From NCBI GenBank assembly GCA_029931535.1, contig JAQPZY010001200.1, positions 1,565,312 to 1,629,311 of the forward strand: a stretch of DNA of 64,000 nucleotides. Reading direction: 5' to 3'. Below the pieces are notes generated by a model. It did no database searches and was not told the DNA's origin. It saw nothing but the letters and a program-made list of their open reading frames with translations. Shown one piece after another: positions 35,213-48,559 of the stretch (positions within the stretch are counted from its first letter, which is position 1; every line of letters begins with the position of its first letter). A program made the translations under genes and the position numbers. The stretch comes from Margaritifera margaritifera. Lineage: Eukaryota > Mollusca > Bivalvia > Unionida > Margaritiferidae.

Positions 35213-38200
35213 GTAGGTTAATGTAACAACACAGCTAGAAGAACAGAATTTCATCATATGAAGCTAAAATATCATATAACTCTCTGTTCTACTGTCAATG
35301 GCTTAACATATTCAAGATTTCAGACATGATGACTGGAGTCCCCATACACTAGCACAACCATATATATACCCATGGATTTGTCAGAAACATCAGCCACCAC
35401 AACATACAAATTATACTATATTTGCATAAAATAAATGAAGTAATTGGTAAATTGCAAGTTTGCAAGCATGAGAAATTCGCAAAAATTAAAGGATGTTTGT
35501 ACTTTAATATAGATTGTATCTTTTTCACATTTCATTGCTGCAGACAGAGAGCTTGGACTTGGAATGCTTAGTTTAAGATTTTGGTTGATTGTGTTTTAGC
35601 ATAGTTGTGTTGTAAAATCTGTATTGAGAGACAACCCAGTTTGCAAACAAAATTGATAAGTGCATAAAGAATTCCGATAGAATATGACAGGCGATCAGCC
35701 AAAACAGGTGGTCTTTCAAGTCGGGTTTTACTGTATTAAGTATTTTCTACGTAGGATTGTAAAATGTACAATTTAGCTCAATTTTTCCTATTGATGCCCA
35801 GTAGTTATTTTCTACTTGGTTTCAACTAGTTTTTAGAATTTAAAAAAAATTTTTTAACATAAAATTCTTTAAGCACCATCTACTTTGCTGTTTGTGAAAA
35901 ACTGAAACAAAAACATATCTCTTATCAAGAATCAGCAAAATTTATAAAATGTTGGAGAAATCAACAGTGGTTGAAATGTGTGCAACATTTTGACAAGATT
36001 CATCTGTATTGCGATTGATGAATGCCATATGATTAAAAATTCTTCTCCAAGAATTGTCTTCAGTTTTATTTTGTTATTTTTTATTTTTTATAATTGTATT
36101 TATTCTGTTAAAGAACAACTTTGTTTTTTATTGTATTAACAGCAATTCAGTGTACAACAATAACATTGAATAGGGGAATAACACACAATGCTTTTCTATC
36201 AGTACAGAAATCTAAATTTTTGGTTATGTAAGGTTATAATCTGTTGTTATGATAATAAATGTTGATTTTGTTGCGTGGAATAGTTCTTACATTTTATTTT
36301 CTTTTTCTTACATTATAATAGGTAATTACTTACTTATTGGTTGCCTTGTCAGAAAAGTGGATGGAAGTGAAAAGGATTTTATAGCATTATCGCCTTTGTC
36401 AATAACAACAAATTCTAATTCCTAAAAATGTTGAAAAAAGTTCATAAGGATGCGATCCCATTTCTTTCTAGTGTCAATCATCGATGGAGACTGATGAAGT
36501 GCACAAGTATTCAATCAGCAACTGCTAAGAAGTGGAATGGGGCACCAGAAAATCACTTGTCTAACTTAGAAGTCATATAACATTTTGTTGATTTAGTGTT
36601 CACAAGTCGTTTGCATGCTTAAAACTTCACAATTTCCGATATAAACTCATTTCAAAAGTTGGCAATATGACAGTGACATGGGATACTTTTAGATGGATAG
36701 TTATCCTTTCACAAGTCAGGTTGCTGAATTGTAACTAATGCTAACAGAAGAGTCTAATAGGGGAAGTAACCATTGGTATTTTGACAATAATAATGCATTA
36801 TTGAAACTATACAGGTACAATGAATAGATGCAAGATTCATGAAAGGATGATTTTCCTTTCACTGTGATGTAAGGTTGATACCTTGTAATGTATGTTTGTA
36901 ACTCCTGAATCTATATTTTATACATTTTTGTCATGCAACTGGCCTAATACTTGATGGTGTTACTAAATACTAGATATACTTGGAAACATCAGTGACTAGC
37001 AGTTTTTTTGTGGTCATAATTATTGTTCATGAAAAATTTAGTTGAGAAATTGATGCATGTAACATTTCTAATTGATAATTAATCATTCTGAACACAAATT
37101 TGTGCAGTGAGATTTAGATTTGAATAGAACATGAAATGTCGAAAAATATTTTTGTATTTTAAATGTCAGTACATTTGCTTATGCATATATTGAACATATA
37201 AAACATTGGAGAAGCATTTGTCATAAATTAGCAACATTTGCATTCAATTTTAAATGTATTCAAACTTCCCAAAACTGGACCATCTGTAAAATAACATCCC
37301 TTTCAGAGTGTCAATCACATTTTGGTTTAGTCATTCAAATAGTAATCGGACTTCTTTATATTGGCCACCACCATAAAATGGTCAAAATTTCTTGCCAGGT
37401 TTAGCGAAGGTGTACTGTATACAGAAATATTTGGCACATGAATATTGGCTGTTTTCTAATCCAAGTCATTACCTGTAATTCAAATCATGGAAAGATTTTT
37501 TAAAAATTTCATCGTTCTTTTGCATTGTCAAATGATATATAGAAGCGAATTCCAGTCCTGTTGTGAATAAATAAGTTACGTAAGTGCTTTGAAACATTTT
37601 AACTGTTTTATTATATGGTATTTATTAATTTGCTGTTTGTCATTGCATAACAAAATGTAGATGTGATGCAAATACAAGTAAAGCTTGGGTTTTGTACTAC
37701 CAATGTCTTGCTGTTACCAATCCAATAATGCGATTTCAATTATTTTCTTGGGTATCAGTGAAAAATTACGTTGCAGTTTGTGCTCAAATTCAAGAATTTG
37801 GAAAAAGTTATTATCGTTTCCACAGAAGGATAATTTTTCATTAAGTCTCTAAGCTTACCATGGTTTTGTAACAACCATGAAAATCAATACTGCATAAAAA
37901 ATGGTGAATTCACAGTAGTAGGTTTTGGATAATTCTTTTGACCAGGGTTGTCAATCCAGTTCATTTCCTCATCAGTAGTCAAGTGTAATGAAAGGTCACT
38001 TACTAATCAACATAGCCGGTCTTTAGTTTTCAGCCTCATTGGATGTGATGCTGACGATCTGGTTCAAATCTCACTGTTACCCATTTACTCTCCTCACTTC
38101 TTAGTTAAAATAATATTTCTTTTACACTGATGGTTATGGCTTACCTGGAAACCCATTCTCTCCCAGTGTTGTATTCAATGAAGTGACCTTTGACTGTCAA

Positions 38201-39302
38201 GATGTCTGTCCCATCCTGAATACATTTTGCACATAGGTCAGTTGCTCATATATTGTTAATTCTTGTTTTTTATTATCTCTGTGTACCAACATTGGGTCAC
38301 AATGACTACATTTAATTCTTGTATAACATTTTTTTATATTTTAGGCTAGTTTATAGTGTATTTTTGGCTGCAGGGTAATGCAACTTTTTGTGTGGATATT
38401 ATTTTAATAGGTAAACATTCTGCTGCAATAAGTAGGGTCTATTTTAGGATGAGTAATTGCAGGATTTAAGGTTACTTTTGAAACATTTTGATAAAAGTAA
38501 ACCAAACGTGTACAAATCCTGCATCATATATGCATCTCTTACTTGTTTCTTTGTTAAATCCCATCTATATTTGGAAAATTCAACGTTCATTTAAATGCAA
38601 CGTGCCCCCCCACACACACACACTTTCGGTTCTTGAATAGCCCAGAATAAGAAAGGTTAGTGCAGCTTACATTCAGTGTTTTACTGACTTTTGACAAGTT
38701 CTATATTTAAGTAAGTTTCTCCAAAATGGGCATTTATGTTCCGATGAACCTTTGCTGAACATTTTTGCATGTGGCACTTTTACAAACAAGCATAAATTGG
38801 GAAATAGTGCTGGCTGAATATGGAAATTAGTAAACAAATATTGATAGGGAATGCAATGGTTTTACAGTCCTTGGCAAATGCAACAAGTTGTAGTAACTTT
38901 AATCTCTATTTACATGATGTAGCTGTATGGTTAGAAGTTTTGTCGCATCTTTATATCTGAATGCTTCTGTATGACATTTTTATATTTGGTTTAAAGTGTT
39001 ATATTTTGATTATATAATAAAATGTATTATTAATACATTACACTTGTCGAGTCTATGAATAGAGATGGATGAAAAAGTCACCATGTTTCTGTTTTGTTGA
39101 TGAACCTTTCTTACACATAATGCTTGCCATCTGCATATTCCATACTTTGGCAGATTTTTAAAGCAGATGCTTGCTTAACTTGTTGGAAGGATCCGAGATT
39201 AATTAAATTATTAATCAGGAGTAAAGATAAAACCGATATTCAATTTGTGTACATTATAAATGTATGTCGATTTGGACAAAGAAGGTTTGATAATTTAGGA
39301 TC
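35213..39302. other. A+T-rich non-coding DNA
   Basis: No exon, transposon or RNA gene recognised on either strand; open frames are short and of biased composition. The last TM9SF2-like exon and 3' UTR should lie here or beyond but could not be identified. Confidence 0.4.
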
Positions 39303-39540
39303 AGGGCTGTTCCAGTAAAACATATACCCCGCGGGGATGAAGGCACTTTCAAATTCAACCAACCCACAACAGAGGCAATTTAAAAAAATTATGATCTACC
39401 GTCTGATGTGTTTTAATCGAAAAACATTACCCCCTACAGAAGCGTATTATTTTACATAATTACTAACTAGGACGGTAGAAGCCATTTTAATTTTGGGTTG
39501 GGGACAGAAGCGATTTAAATGACAGCTGACCTGAGGTAAC
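39303..39540 (+). repeat. Dispersed repeat beginning AGGGCTGTTCCAGTAAAACA
   Basis: Its first 25 bp recur in reverse complement at about 45885-45915, followed there as here by a C/G homopolymer and GGCACTTC. This is one family of short interspersed element present in both orientations. No coding capacity. Confidence 0.5.
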
Positions 39541-42094
39541 CAATACTGAATTCTTATATATTGTATACTCCATTGCATATTTTTTATTTGTATTCATACT
39601 TTATAATCAATCATCTTTTGTTCTTTTGTTTGTTTGTATGTCGGGCATGTATGTTTCTACTTCTGTAAAATCAAAAATTGTCTTGGTGAATTATTATTTG
39701 TAGATGTTGTGGTTCAGTCACTTAATACCTACTAATATAATGTCCATGAATATAGATTTTACAATAGGGATTTCTCTTATAATGCAGAAATCATGAATGT
39801 GCATCCTTACTAAACTGTCACTCATTATGACTATGTATGTGTGCTTATTTCAGTGATCGCTATGTTTTGCTTACATTTCTTTGTTCTTAGGCGTGCTGAT
39901 TTTGATTTGCGTGATATTTAAATCTTGTATTGCTTTAAATGTACTGTCAGATGCTGTGATTTCTTTTTATGCTTTTTCAATAAATGTATTTGTAAATAGA
40001 TATTACTTGATTTGTTGGAAAAAAAACCCCACAAATTAATGCTAATGGAAGTGATGTCACATTATTTCTGTCTACTTTTACACTGCCTAATTTCTTGTAA
40101 GAAAAATATATTTTTAGTGTCTGATATGTCTTATTTTTATGCCTTGTTGCATGACTAATATAAAACAATAAAAAAAAGAACTATAGCATGTCAAACATTG
40201 TTCATCATCATCCCTACTGATCTGTCAGATTATCATTATCATCAATGCCGATCAGTTTTCTACCATCATCAGGCCACAATAAATTAGTTGTTAGATTGTG
40301 ATCGCAACTGCCCCTCACTGGATGTAGTTAAAATATTTGATACAATGGCTGTCCCTGTCCTGAAAAAAATTGTTTTTCAAAAAAACAAACTTCACAACCC
40401 ACCCCGAATTAGATTAAAAAATGGAGGAAAATCTAGGAAAAGTTTTCTTGACCCCAGTGTACTCTTAAAATCAACATCATTGTGGTTCTCTGTCTCTGGT
40501 CAACAGCAGCATCAGTGTTGCTATTATGATCTTTCAAAAGAGGGCAAACTCCCCCATCCCTTTTCCACAAGTGGGCCAATTCTAAATTCAGTGGGACAAA
40601 TTTGGCCCTCTTCCTTGAGAAATATGGGTCACACAGAAGAACATATTTCAAGTGATTGCAGCATATTCAAAACAGGCAAGCACAAGGTTATTGTGTGGTT
40701 TGTTGTATCTAAGCAATGTTTTTTGCTTGTATACTTGATCCACGATTTAAAAAATATTTACCAATTGCAAATGTGTTCCTTTTTGATGGTGTTCATGTAT
40801 GTGAAGCATGGGTATAATAAAGTGTACAGGTTAGAATGACAAGTAGAAAAGAGTTATAAAAAAAATGATTGAATTTTTAAAATAATTAAAGCAAGAAAAA
40901 TGGAAAAACAAGAATACAACTTTTTGAAAGAACTTTATAAACGACTCGAATTGGTGTGGACTTCAACAATACCATTACAGAACGAAGCGCAAAAGAAGCA
41001 AGATTTAGTCAGGCCATTAATTACCTGCACAAAATTCTTTTTCACAGCTTCTGCCCATACAGCTGCCACATGATCAGCTGAATTGTGTGTGCCTGTCTAT
41101 TGTACTGGTCCTATAGTTTGTGCATCCTACAGTAAAAGTGATTGTTTTTCTGTGTTTCACACAGTTTACACAGCATCCCCATCTCTGACTTTTCGAACCA
41201 CAACCATTCCCCATGCCAGTTTGACTGGAAGTTGTGCAAGAAGTTTTGCTTTGTTGCTGGCACTTGCTGCACTGCTATGTTCAAATCATTTGATTATGTT
41301 TCAACAAGAGGTTCTCCCTCACTTGTTTCTTTGTTTATAATAATCCTGCAAAATTCTTTTTAATATTTCAGTGAGAACTTGCGTGTTCCTCCTGACTTAG
41401 CACATGCCACAGCTGCTGGCTACCATTTACAATACAATGCAACTGTAAAATATTTCCCCATTTCATTTTCACCTAGGTCATGAGCTTCTAAGTAAAAAAA
41501 AAATACATAACAGGAGATGTATCTTTTAATGTTAGGCTTGAAAATAAAGTAGAGAACGTGAGAACAGAATTCTGCTAAAGATCATAGTCTGTCAAGCTTG
41601 TCATGGACAAAAACCATGCAAGAATTAAATATCTTTTACACCGTTCCTGTCATACCGTACATGTGACTGCAAGAAAGATGTCTGCACTCTGTACATTTTT
41701 CAGCCTATTGGAGTGTAATATGGGCATAAGTTTGTTTGGGTAAAGGTTTAAATAGTTTCAAGTTCGAAATGATCGCAAAATTTATGTCTGAAAGGTCCCG
41801 ATGAGCTGATATTTTGGTAATAATTATTATGTGAAACGGAGGGATGTTCTTGTTGAAAGACTTCACTACATGATATGAGAACAGAAATATATCTGCTTTT
41901 GTACACCATTTTGTCCAAACTCGTTCTCTTTTCGTTTCAAAAAACAATAGCCTGCATTCAATCACACAATCTGTGCCCGTGGCAATCGAACTGTGGGGCT
42001 TTTGGCACATAGGTTCGTTCATTTTGGGCCAGTTTGTGATAAATCGTGGTATTTCCGCAATCCCGTGTCCTAGAAGCAACACTGTTGCAGCATC
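39541..42094. other. Non-coding DNA with uninterpreted open frames
   Basis: Nothing recognised. The longest open frame, 40288-40839 (+), lacks an ATG at its start and matches no family. A - strand frame at 41705-42082 is likewise unassigned. Confidence 0.35.
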
Positions 42095-42515
42095 ATCATC
42101 ACTGATGGCCTAGCAGTAACATGCTGGACTTTGAATCTATGAGTCGTGGGTTCCATATCCCGCTTCCTGTCTTTCGTTCGAAACTTCTACCCAAGGTCCG
42201 AGGAGCCTCCATGGCAGAGTGGTGTAAGATGCTTATCTTGTGATCACTATGCCTCTCGTCACGTAGGTTCAAATCCCACTTGGGCCTTGTACGTGAGAAT
42301 GTTGCCAGTTACTTGAGGAAGTTCAGTGGTTCTACCCTGCTGGTCTTTGATGCCTTCAGAAGTAAAACTGGTTGCCATATATACATTTTCTTGTGCTGAA
42401 AATGGTGTAAGACTCATAATGATCTACCAACAACTTGAGGTCTCATATCTATATGACCTCAGGTGTTGGAGAGACCTAAAACACCAAATCAACCAACTAA
42501 TCAATAGCAACACCA
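42095..42515 (+). mobile_element. Two adjacent tRNA-derived SINE heads
   Basis: The first, at about 42100-42175, has GGCCTAGCAGT and GGGTTCCATATCCC. The second, at about 42207-42290, has CATGGCAGAGTGGTGTAAGA (A-box type) and GTAGGTTCAAATCCCAC (B-box type), followed by a tail with GTTGCCAGTTACTTGAGG and a 3' A-rich end near ACACCAAATCAACCAAC. Box spacing fits a pol III promoter. The lack of a closing acceptor stem argues for SINEs rather than tRNA genes. Confidence 0.6.
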
Positions 42516-42696
42516 GATGCAGAAGTACTGGTTTATGATTTTTGCCACAGCTGTATGAGTGTATAAACTTTTACCATAGTAATTGACTTTAAACCTATGA
42601 ATATCGTCGATTATGTTTTCTGACATTTATCTAATGAACAGTCATCATCAGACTGTGCAAAAAGACATAGGACCCCCCCCGCCCCCCCCCAAAAAA

Positions 42697-43200
42697 AACA
42701 ATATGTGTGTTTCCGATTGCACTGGTTTTAAAATTAGGGAAGGCAGGTAGGTATTTTTTTAATTTTTTTTTTATTTTAAACATTATATATAAATCATATA
42801 ATACCTAAAGAGCTTCAGAGTACCAGGCAAAAGTGGCTCAATTAGATGCAAAAATCAATTTTGGCAATATGATTTTGTTTATAATAAAAAAAATTTTTTT
42901 TTAAACATTATATATAAATTAATTAATATTTCAAGTGCTTCAAAGTACTGGGCAAAACCGGCTCAGTTAGATGCACAAATCAATTTTGGCAATGTGATTG
43001 TTTTTTATAATTAAAAAAAAAAAAAAAAAATTAAAACATTATATATAAATCAAATAAAATTTCAAGGGCTTCAAAGTACTGGGCACAAATCAATTTCGAC
43101 AATGTGATTTTTTTTGGGGGGTGGGGTTGGGGGAAAAAAGTGCTTGGGTCGGCAACGAGAAACAGGGACGGTCGGTGGACCGGAAACACATATTTTTTTT
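42697..43200 (+). mobile_element. MITE-like element with TIRs and three internal 130-bp repeats
   Basis: Ends are inverted: AATATGTGTGTTTCCG at the left and CGGAAACACATATT at the right. Inside, three related blocks (near 42775, 42900 and 43030) share AACATTATATATAAAT, then CTTCAAAGTACTGGGCA, then AAATCAATTTTGGCAA. No ORF. Confidence 0.55.
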
Positions 43201-44186
43201 TTGTTTGCCTTATATGTTAGTAGCTCCAAAAATTTTACATTTTCAGCTCACACAAATTTTAATTGTCTCTAGCAATGTCTATTGTTCTGACTAGACCTAT
43301 TTATTATCGCCTATTCAAGTTATATGTAGCCCTATCTGGAGATGTGCATAGGCTAATGAATATTTTTAACAAACTACCTGAAGATGCATGAATGTTTTTC
43401 GGTGATGCATTTGGATTGAGTAACTGCTAGAATGAATAAACCAAAAAATCTAATTAATCAAGTCTGTCACGCGGAAGCATAACTATAATCTGCCAATAGA
43501 TTTTCTGATCTCTAAATTTGCGAGATTTTTTCGGCTATACTGTTTCACATGAGAGAATCACCAGAATGGACAGAACAAGCCAAAACAGAGATAATCAGCG
43601 GAACGGACAGTTAAAATCAATTTAATTAATCTTTTAAGTAGCTTGATTCACTATTTTTTTAAATTAACTGTACACCCTTTATTTTCCTCCCTTTAATAAT
43701 TCTTCTTCAAGATGAGGAATCAATGTCGTATACATTAAAGAATAGGAACACTTATTCTCATCTTTATCATTATTATATACTTCAGAAACACTCCATTAGC
43801 TTAACGTTGTTGCTACAGGTCGATACCCAGCGGTATTGACCGTAGTTAAGTCAAAATATTCACTGCTTCCTTATATGATAATATACGTACTGGCATTCGT
43901 AAAATTCCAAGCCCGTTCCAGTGATTATCTCCATTCTGGTCTGTCTGGTGATTCTGTCCACCCATACTCTTTGTCTTGTTTTTGATACGTATCCAAATTT
44001 GTCACATGCTTATCCTATTACTATGCTAATTGTTTGTTAACCTGAGAATGTGTGTATCAATGTGAAATGGAACTGGGAAACTGAATTCCAAGATGGTAAA
44101 CCTCTACATTTTTGGATGTATTCCACTTGGATTCCATGTTTCCGTAGAAAACTAATCCTATAACCCGGTCAAGTTCTCTCCCCTGC
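43201..44186. other. Non-coding DNA
   Basis: Nothing recognised. Confidence 0.4.
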
Positions 44187-45652
44187 AGAGATTCTGCTAG
44201 GATTTCATCTAAAGGGGGAGGGAGGTCACCGCCCTTGACACCAAAATAAGGGGGAGTAAACAAAAAAAAAAAAAAAAGGGTGTGTGTGTGAAATGGCCAT
44301 AGTTCAATATTCACCCAACACTTAAATATCCCCATCTCTCTTTCTTACTGCTCCACTCTGTTAGGGCTCTGTTGAAATCAAAATCCTTTAAAAGATGTAC
44401 CCTCTAGTTGTATAACATTAATATGTTGATTGTTTCTGAACTTGATGTGTCCCTTATCTGTGTATGAATATTTGTTCTGTGCTGTGAACCCCCTTTCACA
44501 GTCTGCTGTCTGATGGGGCATACCCATAGCTAGCTTAGCCAGCTTGAACAAGCTGTTAAACTGTTGTTTTTGGTTGTTATGTATAATTTTCCACATCTGA
44601 TAGATATTGTCCCTTGGATATCTCTGTTTCAAAATAAGATTTTTCACTAGCATGAACTCTGCCAAAGTTTCACTTTCTTGAATCGGTGCTATGTTGCCAA
44701 CTATGCCAGATTTCTTATATGTTCCATAATGCTGTATTAGGGTTTTGAGTCCATCAGTGCCATAGTCTGCGTGTTCAGAGAGAGGTATTTTGATCAAATA
44801 AATATCCCAACATTTTAATTCTTTTTAGATTCTTATTTTATTCAATTTATCTTAAGCCTTAAAGTGCTATACTCAGTATTGTTTTGTAGCACATGATCCC
44901 TCAGTGCTGAAGTGTTTGAGAAAAGAAATGAAAATTGCACTCTACTTTTCAATTGCCTGTATTTTAATTATAGGCTTGTATTGTCCATTTAATTTCAAAA
45001 TACCGCTGGATAGGGGTTGACCGGCATGCTGCCTGCAATCCTGCATGTACATCGAACTCATATTCAACATCATTTCTGGGCTCAAAAGCACTCACTGGTA
45101 TTTCCAGTAACACTTTCGCGGCTCCAGTAGACTTATATACTTCAAAACTTCATAATCATTGCCATCATCTCTGTCATCAGCCAGTATTTGCCGAATGAAA
45201 TTGTCATCTGAAGATGAACCACGTTGATAGTCGGCCATTTTGGGTTTTCTGGGTGGCCCGTATTCTAAACATGCATTTGTAAAACTTTCTTGATGGCTGT
45301 AAGGTCAAAACTACGACATAATACATGTTCCAGGGCCCAATGTACAAATCAAATTTAGTTTCATAACTATTCACGTGAATCGGAAATATCCAGTTGTGTA
45401 AACATTTTACTACCTGAAAAACGATGTTGTGACAAGCGCTACGAGACCTCTACCGGCAGCAGGACTTTCGTCGTGACAAGCATTTTAAGGGTTAACATTT
45501 AAATAAAACATGTATACTGCGCAGGGTACATTTTTAATATGCTCGACTTTAAATTAATTTGCGGGAGTTCTTGCACATCACTGCTTTCCAACGTCGTGAA
45601 TTCGTACAAACTTTGTGCTATTAACGCACCCGCGCGCCCTGGCAGCATCTCT
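44187..45652 (-). mobile_element. hAT transposon relic, - orientation
   Basis: TIR-like ends AGAGATTCTGCTAGG (44187) and CCTGGCAGCATCTCT (to 45652) are flanked by imperfect 8-bp duplications TCCCCTGC / GCCCCTGT. The transposase reads on the - strand: an acidic N-terminal peptide starting MADYQRGSSSDDNFIRQ (ATG at 45238) and a C-terminal open frame at 44378-44797. Between them the catalytic region is missing. It is the same family as the element at 46235-48547. Confidence 0.65.
44378..44797 (-). pseudogene. hAT transposase, C-terminal dimerisation region
   Basis: A 139-codon open frame. Near its middle it reads LAKLAMGMPHQTADCERGFT, which fits the hAT C-terminal dimerisation domain (hydrophobic A-x-x-x-P segment, then a conserved C/S-E-R-x-F). 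Flanking helical sequence (KTLIQHYGTYKKSGIVGN upstream, KFRNNQHINVI downstream) fits too. The N-terminal catalytic part is absent, so the gene is truncated. A decayed sister sequence lies on the + strand near 47990-48370. Confidence 0.65.
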
Positions 45653-45689
45653 GCCCCTGTATATTGATTCGCCACAAGTTAGACCGCTA

Positions 45690-45915
45690 AGAAGTGGTTA
45701 GATATGATTTTAAATATATATATGCATTTTTTCCGACAAGCCCACCAGTGATTTGTGATTTTGTTGACGCAACCCACACCAGAAGTGATTTTCCTAACCA
45801 ACCCTCCACTATCAGAATTAAAATAGTTTGATGCAAGACCACCTACAGAAGTTTTTTTGAAGTGCCGTCCCGGGGGGGGGGGGCGGGATATATATGTTTT
45901 ACTGGAACAGCCCTC
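45690..45915 (-). repeat. Dispersed repeat, inverted relative to 39303-39540
   Basis: Ends ATGTTTTACTGGAACAGCCC with an adjacent G homopolymer, the reverse complement of the repeat start at 39303. It abuts the hAT relic on its left. Confidence 0.5.
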
Positions 45916-46234
45916 AGATAATCATGGGGTCAACTGTATGTCTGGGCATCTGTTGTTGGTTACCAATATCTTCTCCTGAGTGAATGCATCTTACATTTTC
46001 TATTCTTTATACGCATCAAAAATAATACCATCATTGTTATGTATAGGATGTTAATAATTTTTTATTTTAAAAAAAAATATGTTGTATAATATCAGATTTT
46101 CTATCATGTACATGAGGGATACTTCTAAAATAAACACTTTGTCAAAATGTAAATGATGATATCTTTTGTCCTCCCATGTAATTAAATTTTAATAGAAATA
46201 AGAGATGTACACTAGTCTTTCTTTATACCACTGC

Positions 46235-48547
46235 AGAGATGCTGCCAGGGTGCGCGACTGCGCGCTTCGCACAAAATTTGTAGGAATTCGCGCACTAGGA
46301 AAGCAGTGATGCGCGAGAACTCCCGCAAATTAGGTTCAAAGTCACGCATATAAAAATGTACTCTGCACAGTTTAGAGTTTTTATTTAACTGTTAACCCTT
46401 AAAGTGCTTCTCGGGGCATAAGTCACGCCGCCTGTAGAAGTCTCGTATCGCTTGTCTCATTATCGATCTTTTTTTCTGGTAGGCAACTGTTTACAAATCG
46501 TTCGGCTTGATATGAACGGTTGTTAAACTAAATTCGATTAGCATATTGGGCCCTGGAACAAGCATTGTCGAGTTTTATCTTTGCATTCATGAAGAAAGTT
46601 TTACAAATGCGTGTTTAAAGTAAGGGCCCCCTAGAAAATCTTAAATGGCTGACTCGCAACATGGTTCATCTTCAGACGACGATTTCGTTCGGCAAATAAT
46701 GGCCGATGGTAGCGATGATGACAATGATTTTTAAATTTTAGAAGTATATGAGATTATTATAGCCTGGAAAGTGTTACTGGAAATACGAGTGAATAATTTT
46801 GAACCTGAAAATGATGTTGAATACGAATCCGATGTACATGCTAGATGGACAAAAACAGACAGCATGCCTGTCAAACCCCTATTAAGCGGTCCTTCGAAAT
46901 TAAATGTCAAAAAGGCAGAATACTAAGCCTAATTAAAGTACAGGCAATTTTAAAGTAGAGTGCAATTTTTTAATTTATTTTCTCAAACAATTTTGTCTTG
47001 CGCTGTCTTGTGCTACAAAACTTTATAGCATCATCCAACCACCTGATGTCGTTTGGATCCTTCCATCGTGCGCCATGTTTCTAACGATCTAACGCGCTTG
47101 TTTCGAGATAATGACGTCATCAGCTGTGTCACCAGCGTTCTTCAAGATTTGTGTCCGACTTTTTGGCCTTGAATTTTCTATTATATGCTAAAGATAGCGC
47201 CGCCGATCACATGATGACTTTGTTTACATATATTGAACAGGAAAACCAAATTTGGGAATTTATACAACGTGATAGCCAATATAAATATTTGGTTTTAATC
47301 ATGTGGGGTTCTTATACAACATAAGAAAAATTTACACTCGAAATGTATATTCACCACGCACTTTTTCATTTCAGTATTATTTCATGATGAACATATATTC
47401 TACATCAGAAGACATTGAATCTATTATAATAAAAATTTGTATCCATTCACCAGTGTCTATGTCTGTCTGTCTGTCTCAGTCTATTGAGTCATGTATTTAT
47501 ATGGTAAAAAACAAGCAAACAGTAATGTAAGTGCACAAACTGCATATAGAATTAACGGAATTTTTTTTTTCTTCATATTTAATTTTTTTATTTATTTCAA
47601 AAACATGGAGACGCTATGAACTAATAGTATCCATACCTTGACCTAACTGGTACATTCCGGTCATATGCCATGTGACTTTTTAGTTTGCGTCATGAACCAT
47701 GGATGCCACTTCCGGAAATAAGCAAAATGACACACGCTCATATAAACGGTAATTCTGAACTAATGTACCTGAATGCCAAATATTTTTTTAAAGATGATTA
47801 AATGAAGTAGATATAGTTGAACACTTTCTATGGTTATTTGAATAGATTATCACAATATTATAACGAACTCGTTAAAATTCACGTTAAGTGCACGAAAAGT
47901 GGTTATTCGAGGCCACTCTAAGGGTTAAGATAAATTGTATAAATAAAAATCTAAAAAGAAATTAAAAAGTAAAGTTATTTATTTTTAATCAGAATAACTC
48001 TGAACAAGCCGACTATGGCATTGATGGACTTAAAACCCTAATACAAAATTGTGGAACAGATCAGAAATATGGCATACATGTAGTAGTCAGCAAAGCACTT
48101 ATTCAAGAAAGTGAAACTTTGGCAGAGCTCTAGTTAGTGAAAAATATTATTTTGGAGCAGAGATATACAAGAGACAGTACCTATGAGCTGCTGAAAATTG
48201 TACATAACAACCATAAAGAACATTTTTCCAACTTGTTCAAGCTGGCTTAGCTAGCTATGCATACGTGAAAGGGGGTTTTCAGCACAGAACAATATTCATA
48301 CACAGATAAGGAACAAATTAAGCTCAGAATTGATCAACAGATTAATGCGTATAAAACTAGAGGAGACATCTTTTGAGGATTTTGATTTCAATAGAGCAGG
48401 AAAAAAGAAAGAGACAAATAATTATGTGTTAGGTAAATATTGAACTATGGCCATTTCCTCCTCTTCCTCATTGTTTTACTCCCCCCTTATTTTGGTGACA
48501 AGGGGGGGGGAGCTCCCCCCTTTAGATAAAATCCTGGCAGCATCTCT
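46235..48547 (+). mobile_element. hAT transposon relic, + orientation
   Basis: TIRs AGAGATGCTGCCAGG (46235-46249) and CCTGGCAGCATCTCT (48533-48547) are perfect inverted complements. Flanks ACCACTGC / TCCACTGG form an imperfect 8-bp target duplication, as expected for hAT. It keeps an acidic N-terminal peptide (start at about 46645: MADSQHGSSSDDDFVRQIMA, stop soon after) and a stop-ridden C-terminal region near 47990-48370. A stretch of about 47000-47950 has no counterpart in the sister element. The G/C run near 48500-48520 forms a small palindrome. Non-autonomous and dead. Confidence 0.7.
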
Positions 48548-48559
48548 TCCACTGGCCAC

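Noticed and set aside
36870..36890. Candidate last TM9SF2 exon (GTTGATACCTTGTAA after TAAG)
   Set aside because: It would give a tail that starts Val-Asp but is longer than expected, and the acceptor context is weak.
40288..40839. 183-codon + strand open frame
   Set aside because: It starts at TTG, has no recognisable domain, sits in repeat-rich intergenic DNA and shows no splice context. A chance ORF is more likely.
41705..42082. 125-codon - strand open frame
   Set aside because: No family, no splice signals, ordinary composition for the region; insufficient support.
42200..42290. Possible tRNA gene
   Set aside because: A- and B-box-like sequences are present, but no closed acceptor stem and a SINE-type tail follows.
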